NCBI RefSeq assembly: GCF_032452875.1
Contig: NC_083875.1
Coordinates: 77,460,178-77,524,177 of the forward strand
Reading direction: 5' to 3'
Source: Bos javanicus
Lineage: Eukaryota > Chordata > Mammalia > Artiodactyla > Bovidae
DNA length: 64,000 bases
The notes beneath the pieces were generated by a model. The model did no database searches, was not told the DNA's origin, and was given only the letters and a program-made list of their open reading frames with translations. Below are positions 1 to 10,750 of this stretch, piece by piece. Both the position numbers and the translations under genes were made by a program. How positions within the stretch are numbered: position 1 is the first letter of the stretch; every line of letters begins with the position of its first letter.

Positions 1-880
1 ATGATTTTGCTGCAGTGTCAGAAAGATGTAAAGGCCTTATAAAGCATGAATTTTGTCTGAAATCTTGAGTTTCAAGTAACACATGTTGTTTTATTCAGAG
101 AGAAGCTCGCATATGTAAATGTTTGTCTGTAGCTCTGAATTGCACATTGAATGATGAAACCAAAATGGGGAAATCTAACAAAACACAAGCTTTTAAGAGT
201 CCATCTGGTTTCAGCTTTCCGTGAAGCACAGGATCAGAGTACCACTCTGGTTTTCATACCAAAGTGTGCTGGCATTCAAAGCAAGAGTTGTCAAGAATGT
301 GAGTTGAAATGACAATTTTTCATAAATGAATCTCACCTTGCAGATTTGTTGAAAGATATTCCTAACTTAAGTAACTAACATTTTTATTTTCCTGAAATGA
401 AATTAAAGCTGCAAAATTATTAAATTTAAAAATGTATAAAATATGTGTGTATTGTGTCTGTTAACAAGTGTTATGGATTCAAAGCAGAATGCCAATTTTG
501 ATGAAGTTAAAATGGTTCACATATGACACTTGGCTAGTGTTATGAATGAATTATCAAGTTAGTTATATTAACTGACATCAATATATGCTGAGACAAAAAG
601 CTTTAACTACATTCTTAAATCTCTGTTAGACAAAGTTTGGTTATATTAGGTTTAACTACATGAAATTGGCACTTATTGAAGGCCAAAAATAACCTAATAC
701 TGGCCATTTCACATGGCCCAATCTATTATTTAAAATCTATCACCATTATCATAAGAAATTTCCACAAGATTTGAAACTAACCTTTTCAAGTATAAAATTT
801 TATATCTATAAGCAGCTATATACTTTAAATAGATATATTTTCATACATAAATTATACCTCAGTAATTAGGTTCACATCCA
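1..880. other. AT-rich intergenic sequence, nothing recognised
   Basis: This stretch has no long open frame and no repeat family I can name. It is AT-rich and runs up to the 5' truncation point of a BovB LINE copy near position 881. Confidence 0.5.
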
Positions 881-2020
881 CTGGATCATAGAAAAAGCAA
901 GAGAGTTACAGAAAAACATCTATTTCTGCTTTAATGACTATGCCAAAGCCTTTGACTGTGTAGATCACAATACACTATGGAAAATTCTGAAAGAGATGGG
1001 AATACCAGACCACCTGACCTGCCTCTTGAGAGATTTGTATGCAGGTCAGGAAGCAACAGTTAGAACTGGACATGGAACAACAGACTGGTTCCAAATAGGA
1101 AAAGGAGTACGTCAAGGCTGTATATTGTCACCCTGCTTATTTAACTTATATGCAGAGTACATCATGAGAAACACTGGACTGGAAGAAACACAAGCTGTAA
1201 TCAAGATTGCTGGGAGAAATATCAATAACCTCAGATATGCAGATGACACCACCCTTATGGCAGAAAGTGAAGAGGAACTCAAAAGCCTCTTGATGAAAGT
1301 GAAAGTGGAGAGTGAAAAAGTTGGCTTAAAGCTCAACATTCAGAAAATGAAGATCATGGCATCCAGTCCCACCACTTCATGGGAAATAGATGGGGAAACA
1401 GTGGAAACAGTGTCAGACTTTATTTTTCTGGGCTCCAAAATCACTATAGATGGTGACTGCAGCCATGAAATTAAAAGACGCTTACTCCTTGGAAGGAAAG
1501 TTATGACCAACCTAGGTAGCATATTCAAAAGCAGAGACATTACTTTGCCAACAAAGGTTCGTCTAGTCAAGGCTATGGTTTTTCCTGTGGTCATGTATGG
1601 ATGTGAGAGTTGGACTGTGAAGAAGGCTGAGCGCCAAAGAATTGATGCTTTTGAACTGTGGTGTTGGAGAAGACTCTTGAGAGTCCCTTGGACTGCAAGG
1701 AGATCCAACCAGTCCATTCTGAAGGAGATCAGCCCTGGGATTTCTTTGGAAGGAATGATGCTAAAGCTGAAACTCCAGTACTTTGGCCACCTCATGTGAA
1801 GAGTTGACTCATTGGAAAAGACTCTGATGCTGGGAGGGATTGGGGGCAGGAGGAGAAGGGGACGGCAGAGGATGAGATGGCTGGATGGCATCACTGACTC
1901 AATGGATGTGAGTCTCAGTGAACTCCAGGAGTTGGTGATGGACAGGGAGGCCTGGCATGTTGCGATTCATGGGGTCGCAAAGAGTCGGACACAACTGAGC
2001 GACTGATCTGATCTGATCTG
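881..2020 (+). mobile_element. BovB LINE, 5'-truncated, with reverse transcriptase remnant
   Basis: This is the 3' part of a BovB (RTE clade) retrotransposon. An open frame at 996-1799 encodes part of the reverse transcriptase. The catalytic YADD box is at 1236-1247, in the context NLRYADDTTLMAES, preceded by the GVRQGCILSPCLFNLYAEY segment. A TGA at 1797-1799 stands where other copies in this window read CGA (arginine), so a CpG to TpG change has cut the frame. The same frame continues at 1800-2006 with the C-terminal segment ending AKSRTQLSD. The copy ends in a (TGATC)n-type tail at about 2004-2020. It lacks the endonuclease half and cannot be autonomous. Confidence 0.93.
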
Positions 2021-2309
2021 AAGGATACCCATGTTTCTCATTAAAAAATTGAACATATTGTATTTAGAAGTTTAATACTCATTTAATATTTACTATCTTC
2101 CCTAATGTTTTTATATTTTATCTATCTTGTTATAAGTATATACTGAATTTTTCCACCAAGTCCCACATAGATGGCCTCTAATTCCTTCCAGTTCATCCCG
2201 GTGTACTATACAAATTCTATGACTAGCAAAAAATGAAAAAGGTATGGCAGAGATGGCTGTATTTCAACCAAAATATACTCTTCTCCCCTTAACTCATTGG
2301 GTGTAGGTT

Positions 2310-2830
2310 GAATTATTGTTCTCAATTATTCATATACTCCCTGTATTAGAATTACACATCTATACCTTTGCTATTTGGGCTGGCAGCATCTCCCAACAGA
2401 GTAGGCGGAATATTTTCCCTACACTATTGATGTTGAGCTTGGTCATGTGACTTGCTTCAATAAATGGAATGTGAGTAAAAGTGACCATGTGGCATTTTGC
2501 ACTGAGTCTTCAGAGGCATCAAGCATTCCTATGCACTCTTGTGCCCTTCTCTTATGAGAAGAATATGTCCCAAAGAGACACTGCACTTTCTGACTGGGTA
2601 CCAGAACAAACATATGTGAAACAGGCCTGAACCCAACCCACAGCCTGAAACCATGCCCAGCCAACCTGTAGCCTTAATCAAAGCCTTCCCACCCAGCTCA
2701 GCTTAGGTCAGCTGAACAGTAACCAATGAGCAAATTTGTGAGAATGAGAATAAATACTTGCGGTTTAAAGCCACCAGGTTTCGGAAGGGTTTGTTACATA
2801 GCATTATTGCTATGAGTGTTATCTAACACA
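2310..2830 (+). mobile_element. MLT1-like (ERVL-MaLR) LTR, old
   Basis: The right end carries the pattern familiar from mammalian MaLR LTRs. An AATAAA-type signal near 2750 is followed by a 'taaagccaccaggtt' stretch and a 'ggtttgttac' stretch. The upstream part ('ggtcatgtgacttgcttcaataaatggaatgtgag') also reads like an MLT1 LTR. It is diverged and no internal retroviral sequence was seen beside it. The family is assigned by eye. Confidence 0.55.
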
Positions 2831-3365
2831 TGTACTAATAGTTCTGTTGCTGGACACGTGGCTGCCTCATTATGTTACATGTACCTTGCAGTTAAGTACA
2901 GGCATGTGACAAACTTCTTACCAAAAAAATTGTAAGCAGAAGTGTTAGATATCACTTTCAGATCTGGGCAAGACCATGAATGTGCTTCCTCTTCTCTATG
3001 GAAGCCACTCAGCTTTGAGAATCCATATGATGAAAATTCCCTAAGCAATAATGGGACAATGACCTGGAAATATTCTGGGTCCCTAGATGACCACCAACCT
3101 AGACTGCTCCCCATGGAACTATTAGATGGAAGAAGAGTAAGTTCCACAGTCTTTAAACCACAGTTTATTAAGCATTTTTGTTACAGCCACTGTTTTACCC
3201 TTATTAATGAAGTTGGGAGACACTGCCTTCTCTGGGAAGTTCTGAGGTGTTACTCCTAAAAGATTTAGCCCCAATTCTGCTTCTCTATCCCACATCTCCC
3301 ACCCCAATGATTTTATGAGCTACCCTAATAAAAGAATATAATAATAATATGCAAACGCTGCCGTG
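2831..3365. other. Unassigned intergenic sequence
   Basis: Short open frames occur on both strands but none resembles a known protein. I recognise no repeat here. Confidence 0.4.
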
Positions 3366-3366
3366 C

Positions 3367-3590
3367 TGTGCTCAGTTGCTCAATAATCATGTCCAACTCT
3401 CTGCAGCCCCATGGACTATAGCCCACCAGGCTTTTCTGCCCATGGAATTTTCCAGGCAAGAATACTGGAGTGGGGTGCCATTTCCTACTATAGGAGATCT
3501 TCCTGGCTCAGGGATCAAACCTGTGTCTCTTGTGTCTTCTGCACTAGCAGGTGGATTCTTTACCACTAGCACTACCTGAGCAGCCCATAT
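3367..3590 (-). mobile_element. Bov-tA SINE
   Basis: A tRNA-derived ruminant SINE read from the minus strand. On the + strand it begins with the 'cagttgctcaataatcatgtccaa' tail region and ends in the 'gcagattctttaccactagc' tRNA-like head. It is somewhat diverged, with 'gtggattc' in place of 'gcagattc'. Confidence 0.85.
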
Positions 3591-3645
3591 ATTTTAGAAA
3601 TAATATTATATTAAAGGATAATAGTTTCCTTTTATGATCACTTAT

Positions 3646-3850
3646 GGGGCTTTCCTGGTGGCTCAGATGGTAAACAATCTTCCTGCAATGTGGGAGACCC
3701 GGGTTTGATCCCTGGGTTGGGAAGATACCTTGGAGGAGGGAATGGCTATGCACTCTACTATTCTGGCCTGGAGAATTCCATGGACAGAGGAGCCTGGCAG
3801 ACTACAGTCCATGGGATCACAAAGAGTCAAACACAACTGAGTGACTAAGC
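3646..3850 (+). mobile_element. Bov-tA SINE, full length
   Basis: It runs from the 'gggctttcctggtggctcag' head, through the box B-like 'ggtttgatccctgggttgg', to the 'acaactgagtgactaagc' end. It lies about 55 bp from the preceding SINE and in the opposite orientation. Confidence 0.9.
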
Positions 3851-4159
3851 ACACACATTATGACTTATTTTCTGAATAATCAGTGAGCTTCCAAATCTTG
3901 CTTGTGGCATAGCAATCTAACAGAAGACTTTAAGAGACAATAGTGTTGTGAGCCTTTCCTGTCCAGTTCATCATGAAGTTTATGGCACTCATCATGGCCA
4001 AGCCCCAGTGGAATTTCTTTACATAAGGCCTTCCGGATCACACTGAACCTCCCTTAGTTACTCTCTCCTTCAAGCCTATCTGATCCTTTCAACTCTTCAT
4101 TCATTCAAAAAACTTTTATGGAGTAGTTAGTATGCACCAGACACCAGGGTACAAAGACA

Positions 4160-4385
4160 AATAAAAGTTTATCAGTGAGAATTTACTAGGTTATGCTGCA
4201 GCAACAAACGACCCTAAAATCTCAATGACTTTAGCCAATTTATTTCTTGCTTACTCTGTAACCATCACATGTCAGCTCCACTCCAGGACCCAGGCTGATA
4301 GAACAATCTGGAATATTAGCTAGTTATCATGGCAAAGAGTACAATGAAAGTATATGACAGCTCACATGCTGGATGTTACAGTTTG
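4160..4385. repeat. Probable ancient mammalian repeat, family unassigned
   Basis: The stretch around 'ggttatgctgcagcaacaaacgaccctaaaatctcaatgac' reads like a dispersed ancient mammalian repeat. I cannot name the family. It ends close to the mariner MITE that follows. Confidence 0.35.
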
Positions 4386-4486
4386 TGACTCAAAATGATA
4401 CCTATATCATTCAATCAGCCAAATAAGTTCCATAGCCAAGCCTGACAGTAACAGAGAGAAGTAGAATAACAATAGTATGTTAAGTA

Positions 4487-4562
4487 TTGGGTTGACCAAA
4501 AAGTTCATTTGAAATTTTCTATAACACCTTATGGAAAAACCCAAACTTTCAGGCCAACCCAA
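4487..4562. mobile_element. Mariner-type MITE with terminal inverted repeats, 76 bp
   Basis: The left end TTGGGTTGACCAAAAAGTT pairs with a right end whose complement reads TTGGGTTGGCCTGAAAGTT. The element is flanked by TA dinucleotides (4485-4486 and 4563-4564), the target duplication made by Tc1/mariner transposases. The inner halves are also roughly palindromic, so the element is nearly one hairpin. It has no coding capacity and must have been moved in trans. Confidence 0.85.
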
Positions 4563-5629
4563 TATAACCCTTGCCACAGAGAACAGAGTGTATTTATGCA
4601 AAGAAGAACACAATCTACCACAAAGAAAAACCCAGGCTGCCCTCTTTTCCTCTGTGCTTCCACTGTTGCTTATATACTCCTCTATCTGTACTTACTATGT
4701 GGCATCACAAGTAATCGTATTACATGTCCATTCCATCTCCAGTATCATAAGCTTTAAGAGACAGGATCAGGTCTTACGCATCATCCCAGGCTATCACACT
4801 GCTTGTTACCAGGTAACTGTTATTTGTTTGGAGAATAAAGGAATAAAGGTGTGGATGGAATCAAGTGCTCCCAGTCTAGAGAAGGTGTGAGATATGCAAG
4901 TGAACACTATGAATATCTGACTAGATATTTATGAAATACCAAAGGAATCACAGCAACTTCAAGTCTTCTTTGCCCAAAAGATATAAAAGTATTTATAAAC
5001 TGAGATGAGCGTGGGCACGTAATTAGCATTTATGATGAGTACGTTCAGAGACGCGTCATCCTTTACTACTTGAATTGGTTGTCAATCTCTGAAGGAAGCT
5101 GGGGGAGAGAGGAGATGAAATCGTACTATCTGTGGCAAAGGCAGAGAGACAGAAGCTGGTGACAAAGCAGGTCACCGCAGTGACCTCATGGACAGAGGCT
5201 GCCCACAAGCAGCTGGGAGGTGCTCAGTCAGGCATCAGCAAGTGTGCTCTGGGGAAACGATTTGAAAGCTTAACAAAACCACATCCCTGGACAGACCACC
5301 ACCGGGCATTCAAAGCCGTGTTCAAGGTGACTCTGACCAGAAATAAATACAAGATCCTAAGACTCCCCTGCCAGGACACCTGGAACTTGGTTCTTTTCTA
5401 GGCTTAGCTGCCTTTTCCACTGCACCTGGCTCCACATGACCTTTAGCCATTTCCAGCTATTGAAACCAATCCCTTAGGGCAAGAATTTGCTGCCGCTGAA
5501 CCACAGACTCTGTGAAAGAAGGATTTTACCCTTTGGGGGAGGGGGAGGCAAGACATCAATGTAAAACTTGCAGTAATAATAGAATTATAGAATGTCAGGT
5601 TGGCAGAAGCTTAGAGACAAAAAGCTTAT

Positions 5630-5755
5630 GCCTTCTCATCTTCCAGCTCTGTGATGGAAGCTCCCTGAGGACAGAGTCATGTCTGCATGTATATCCAGTG
5701 CCCAGCAGAGGGTTTCATCTATGAATGGCGCTCAATAAATGTTTGCTGAACAAGT
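5630..5755 (+). repeat. L2 LINE 3' end fragment
   Basis: The pattern 'aagctccctgaggacagagtcatgtctg ... cagtgcccagcagag ... ctcaataaatgtttgctgaa' is the familiar 3' end of mammalian L2 elements. The flanking 4565-5629 holds short open frames of no recognisable identity. Confidence 0.6.
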
Positions 5756-5781
5756 GAGATATGAACAGTAAATAAATATTA

Positions 5782-6052
5782 TTGCTATTGCTAAGTCACT
5801 TCAGTTGTGTCCGACTCTGTGTGACCCCATAGACGGCAGCCCACCAGGCTCCCCGTCCCTGGCATTCTCCAGGCAAGAACACTGGAGTGGGTTGCCATTT
5901 CCTTCTCTACTGCATGAAAGTGAAGAGTGAAAGTGAAGTTGCTCAGTCTTGTCTGACTCTTAGCGACCCCATGGATTGCAGCCTAACAGGCTCCTCCATC
6001 CATGGGATTTTCCAAGCAAGAGTACGGGAGTGGGGTGCCATTGCCTTCTCCG
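5782..6052 (-). mobile_element. BOV-A2 SINE (dimeric) with 12-bp target duplication
   Basis: Two related Bov-A units are joined by a 'gcatgaaagtgaagagtgaaagtgaag' linker and read on the minus strand. The insertion is bounded by the direct repeat AAATAAATATTA at 5770-5781 and 6053-6064, which fixes both ends. Confidence 0.92.
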
Positions 6053-6079
6053 AAATAAATATTAACTTTTTAAAAAATT

Positions 6080-6205
6080 TCAAATGAGAGACTGAAGAGA
6101 TGTACACATACAACATGGAAACTGAGACTCAAAGAAAGGTAGTATTGTGCCCAACATTACATGGTGACTTAGAAGCAGAGCTGTGATTAAAATCCAGGCC
6201 TTAGA
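6080..6205 (-). repeat. MIR SINE fragment
   Basis: 'ggaaactgagactcaaagaaaggtag ... cattacatggtgac ... agcagagctgtgattaaaatccaggcc' is the reverse of a diverged MIR core. Confidence 0.55.
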
Positions 6206-6224
6206 AATGTGGACACAGAGGGGA

Positions 6225-6490
6225 AGGGGAGGGTGGGATGATTTGAGAGGCAGTATTTACATACATGCACTACCATGTGTAAAGTAGATAGCTAGTGGGA
6301 AGCTCTGTACAGCAAGGGAGCTCAGCCCGGTGCTCGGTGATGACCTAGAGGGATGGGATGCAGGAAAAGTGTTGGGAGGAAGGCTCAAGAAGGAGGGATA
6401 TATATATACATATAGCTGATTCACATTGTTATACAGCAAAGCTGACACAATATTGTAATGCAATTATACTCCAATAGTAAAACAAAATAA
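6225..6490 (+). mobile_element. L1 3' end (artiodactyl type)
   Basis: The segment matches the 3' UTR type seen at two other places in this window (16005-16310 and 23130-23345). It ends 'attcacattgttatacagcaaagctgacacaatattgtaatgcaattatactccaatag' followed by an A-rich tail. Confidence 0.7.
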
Positions 6491-7655
6491 TAATAATAAA
6501 TTCATTGTTAAAAAGACCCAGGCCCTCTACCACCCAACCAGGACCTTTTCTGGCGTAACGAGGTTGGGTTAACCACTGTCCCACCTGAAGGTCTCCCAAG
6601 TTGTCCCCCTGCTCAACCTCTCCACTTTCCAGGAGAGTTTGAAGAACTTTCCCTTCATCTCACCCCCACCTGCTGGGTGTCTAAGACTCCATGCACTTCT
6701 CTTGGGTCCAACAGGTGCCCTGAGAGAGGGACAGGGGGCTGTCCTCACAGTGTGAGAGTCCTGCTGCCCAGCCTCTGAGTTAAGTGCTGGTGATCGTGAA
6801 AGTAACAGTTCCACAGACCCTGATGAAAGCTGAGTTATCCCAGCCCCTGGCTCAGATGGTGAAGGATGTTCACGCAAGGGTGAGCACTGCCTGGGATCCC
6901 GGCTGGTTCCTCGGTGCTCAAACCAAGGCCACAGTGCAGCTCCCGGTGGCCCCTGAGGGAAAATGCCTCCCTCCAGCTCCATTGGCTATCTACCCTCTCA
7001 GCAGCTCAACCACCCACCCCAGTGAGTCTAGGTAAGGGCCTCTCCATGGCTTCCCAGCATATTAGCTGTGCCCCAGTCCTCTCCAGGTCACAGAGGGCAT
7101 GGGTTTTCTAAAGGCAAAGCCAGGAAGGAGGCTTCTTTTCTCTGATTTCTGCTAAAGAGGGAAAAAAGAACAAATGAAGAGGCACGGGGCTCGGGAGACG
7201 AGTCCACCTCTCAAACATCATCCTGCTCCAAAGTGTGCGAGGGTCTCCCAAGCACTTTCACTGGCAGCATTTTATGGACTAAGAATATCCAGACAAGTAC
7301 ATATTTTCTGTATACATTCTGACACGTGTATTTAAAATCAGTCACCTGATGGTATTCCTACTTTCCTGTGCCAACTCAGTGAGTCCACCTCTGATGAAAC
7401 TTCATCACCAGAAACAGTTCCTTAGTCTTTAACAGCTTCAGAGTCATTGTCATGATATTTAAATATTTAAAGGCTGTTGCCAGTTAGAAAGGCATGTTCA
7501 GGTCTCTGTCCATCTATCCCTTCAGGAGTCTTGAGGCTGAGTCTGACTGAGTCAGTCCATGAATATCTAGAAGTACAGCACTCACATCAACAGTGGAGAC
7601 CATAAGCAAAGAGTCATTGATTGACCTACTGAGAACGCTAGCAATTCATCTATCT
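6491..7655. other. Unassigned intergenic sequence
   Basis: Moderately GC-rich between about 6540 and 7110, with overlapping open frames of up to 137 codons on both strands. None shows a recognisable domain, and the frames on opposite strands mirror one another. I see no gene. Confidence 0.4.
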
Positions 7656-7657
7656 AA

Positions 7658-7985
7658 TGTGTTGTATTTTTTTAACTTATTTTAGTTTTGGCTAACCTGG
7701 GTCTTTGCTGACGTGTAGTCTTTTCTCTAGTTGTAGCGAGCAAGGGCTACTCTCTAGTTGAACTGCATGAGCTTCTCATTGTGGTGACTTCCCTTGTAAT
7801 GCGAGTACAGACTTCTGTAGTTTCAGCTTGTGGACTCTAGCACGTGAGCTTAATACTTGTGGTGCACGGATTTAGTTGCTCTGCAGCAAGTGAGATCTTA
7901 GTTTCCAGATCAGGGATCATAACCCATGTTCCCTGCATTCGCAGGCAGATTCTTAACCACTGGATCACCAAGGAAGTCCTTAACT
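7658..7985 (-). mobile_element. CHR-type artiodactyl SINE (tRNA-Glu derived)
   Basis: On the + strand it runs from a T-rich start and 'ggtctttgctgacgtgtag' to 'gcagattcttaaccactggatcaccaaggaagtcc', the reversed tRNA-like head. It is diverged compared with the Bov-tA copies and so is older. Confidence 0.75.
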
Positions 7986-8459
7986 TTTTTTTTTTAATAA
8001 TCTCCACTGCTGTATAAAACTATGTCCACTTTCTGTCTAAATATTCCTCTTCTATTCTACTCCAAATAAGTAGGAAGAAAGGGAAAGAAGGAAGGAGGAA
8101 TTTTCTAAATCCCTATTAAGTGCCGGGCTCTGGATGGTCTGGGGAAAGCAACCATTGTCAGGGCCAGGTCTCCACCTCTTCTACTTGCACATCTGCATGA
8201 CTTCAAAGTCCCCCATCACAACCAGATTGTCTAAAACCTGGCAGCTTGATACAAAAGCCCAACTGAGAGCAGTAGGTGAAAACAAGGGCTGATTTCCAAG
8301 ACTAAGTACCAGAAATCTGATATTCCAAGAAAAGTACATCCCTGATCTGCTTTCGTTATCCAAAGTTTCCTGTGGGTTGTTCTATGCTGAACTGGCAGGT
8401 ATGGGACTGTTTGTAGAGAAAGAAATACACCCATTCTTTGTTCTCAAGAGCCAACACTT

Positions 8460-8574
8460 CAGGGACTTTGCTGGTGGTCCAGTGGCTCTTAGCCCAGGTT
8501 CGATCCCTGGTTAGGGAACTAGACCCTACACGCCACAACTAAGACCTGGTACAGCCAAATAAATATTTTTTTAA
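8460..8574 (+). mobile_element. CHR-type SINE
   Basis: 'gggactttgctggtggtccagtgg ... ggttcgatccctggttagggaact ... acagccaaataaat'. A near-perfect direct repeat flanks it: AAGAGCCAACACTT at 8446-8459 and AAGAGCCATCATTT at 8575-8588. Confidence 0.8.
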
Positions 8575-8589
8575 AAGAGCCATCATTTC

Positions 8590-8795
8590 TCAGGTGGTTA
8601 AATAATCTGCCTGCAATGTGGGAGACCCAGTTTTGATCCTTGGGTCAGGAAGATCCCCTGGAGGAGGGAATGGCAACCCACTCCAGTATTCTTGCCTGGA
8701 AAACTTCTTGGACAGAGGAGCCTGATGGGCTACAGTCCATGAGGCTTCACAGAGTTTGACACAACTGAGCAACTCACACACACACATCACTTCAG
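8590..8795 (+). mobile_element. Bov-tA SINE
   Basis: 'ctcaggtggttaaataatctgcctgcaatgtgggag ... acacaactgagcaactc', followed by a short CA run. It lies directly after the CHR SINE and in the same orientation. Confidence 0.85.
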
Positions 8796-8820
8796 TCATC
8801 AGATATCTCTGACTGCTGGC

Positions 8821-8843
8821 AAAAAAAAAAAAAAAAAAAAAAA
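8821..8843. repeat. Poly(A) run
   Basis: An uninterrupted A run of about 23 bases. It is likely to vary in length between individuals. Confidence 0.9.
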
Positions 8844-8942
8844 CCCACATATATTTCTTAAAGAAACTCCACTTAACTCATCAAAGGGAAAACCCAGGAT
8901 AACAGCAAAGTTGACTATCAGCTTTTTAACATCAAGTTTCAG

Positions 8943-10182
8943 ATTCAGTTCAGTCGCTCAGTCGTGTCCTACTCTTTGCGACCCCATGAACCACAGCACG
9001 CCAGGCCTCCTTGTCCATCACCAACTCCCAGAGTTTACCCAAACTCATGTCCATTGAGTCGGTGATGCCATCCAACCATCTCATCCTCTGTCATCCCCTT
9101 CTCCTCCCGCCTTCAAGCTTTCCCAGCATGAGGGTCTTTTCGAATGAGTCAGCTCTTCACATCAGGTGACCAAAGGACTGGAGTTTCAGCTTCAACATCA
9201 GTCCTTCCAATGAACACCTAGGACTGACCTCCTTTAGGTTGAACTGGTTGGATCTCCTTACAGTTCAAGAGACTCTCAAGAGTCTTCTCCAACACCACAG
9301 TTCAAAAGCATCAATTCTTCAGCGCTCGGCTTTCTTTATAGTCCAACTCTCACATCCATACATGACCACAGGAAAAACCATAGCCTTGACTAGACGGACC
9401 TTTGTTGGCAAAGTAATGTCTCTGCTTTTGAGTATGCTGTCTAGGTTGGCCATAACTTTCCTTCCAAGGAGTAAGCATCTTTTAATTTCATGGCTGCAGT
9501 CACCATCTGCAGTGATTTCGGAGCCCCCCAAAATATTCAGCCAATGTTTCCACTGTTTCCCCATCAATAGATACGCCATGAAGTGATGGGACCAGATGCT
9601 ATGATCTTCATTTTCTGAATGTTGAGCTTTAAACCAACTTTTACACTCTCCTCTTTCACTTTCATTAAGAGGCTCTTTAGTTCTTCTTCACTTTCTGCCA
9701 TAAGGGTGGTGTCATCAGCATATCTGAGGTTATTGATATTTCTCCCAGAAATCTTGATTCCATCTTGTGTTTCATCTAGCCCAGAGTTTCTCATGATGTA
9801 CTCTGCATATAAGTTAAATAAGCAGGGTGACAATATACAGCCTTGACATACTCCTTTTCCTATTTGGAACCAGTCTGTTGTTCCATGTCCAGTTCTAACT
9901 GTTGCTTCCTAACCTGCATACAGAATTCTCAAGAGGCAGGTCAGGTGGTCTGGTATTCCCATCTCTTTCAGAATTTTCCACAGTTTATTGTGGTCCACAC
10001 AGTCAAAGGCTTTGGCATAGTCAATAAAGCAGAAATAGATGTTTTTCTGGAACTCTCTTGCTTTTTCCATGATCCAGAGAATGTTGGCAATTTGATCTCT
10101 GGTTTCTCTGCCTTTTCTAAAACCAGCTTGAGCATCTGAAAGTTCACAGTTCAGGTATTGCTGAAGCCTGGCTTGGAGAATT
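8943..10182 (-). mobile_element. BovB LINE, 5'-truncated
   Basis: The 3' tail (reversed 'ttcagttcagtcgctcagtcg') is at 8943 and the copy reads leftward from about 10182. The minus-strand frame at 9564-9833 holds the RT core with YADD (NLRYADDTTLMAES) and a neighbouring frame at 9319-9579 continues it. The frame is broken between them near 9579 by small changes. At 10181 it diverges from the sequence shared with the 29018-30579 copy, which marks the truncation point. Confidence 0.92.
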
Positions 10183-10750
10183 CAAGAGGCACAGCTTTAA
10201 CATCAAAGTGGAGCAGGCCGGCCAACTTGGGGGCACTGAGCAAAGTTGATAAATAATGCCCTCAAAAACAGAGGCAGAAGATGTTGGAAACATGTTCTAC
10301 CTTAGGCTGAAGGCCTTTGCCCAGTTGGAGCTGGCTGGTCATCAGGTTGTTGATGCTGCAGATATTTAACTTAATTTTCCCCATGTAACCACAGTGTGAA
10401 TTTGTTCATCGAGACCCCATCTCCCAAGAAGTAGAAGAAGGAGATTTTATCATGTACACAACCATTCCAGGGGCCTTCCTTTCTCCCTTATTCTGCTGAA
10501 ATATTCTGGAGATGGCTGATGCTATTTCTGAAATGGAAGTGAAGAGACCACTGCCCATCACAGTGGCAGCATGCCCAATCCTTTAGGGTTCACTGGGCCT
10601 CGCTGTGGCCAGTCATCATGAGCAGATACAAAAGTGTCTAGTGTTAAAGACTTCTATTGATGTCAACATCACTTTGGACTATTGGGAGTACATGCTACAG
10701 TTTCACAATAGGACCATGAGGAAGAATGAGAGCTGGAGGAACATGTGACC
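10183..10750 (+). pseudogene. Unrecognised coding-like sequence, possibly a decayed retrocopy
   Basis: Several stretches read like protein, in different frames. From about 10257 one frame gives EAEDVGNMFYLRLKAFAQL. After a shift, a stretch from about 10395 gives CEFVHRDPISQEVEEGDF and continues to about 10497. Near 10660 another gives IDVNITLDYWEYMLQF. Stops (for example TGA TAA at about 10247) and frameshifts interrupt it, so it is not an active gene. I cannot name a parent protein. It abuts the truncated end of a BovB copy, so it could also be part of an unrecognised repeat. Confidence 0.35.

Noticed and set aside
996..1799. 267-codon frame as a cellular gene
   Set aside because: It is BovB reverse transcriptase (YADD, CLFNLYAEY) inside a 5'-truncated LINE, not a host gene.
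1340..1894. 184-codon frame on the minus strand, and its counterparts at other BovB copies (e.g. 9239, 39644, 26497)
   Set aside because: It is the antisense shadow of the BovB coding region and recurs with each copy.
3387..3579. tRNA-like sequences and short proteins repeated across the window
   Set aside because: They belong to tRNA-derived SINEs. The box B-like GGTTTGATCCC text is part of Bov-tA or CHR and not a tRNA gene.
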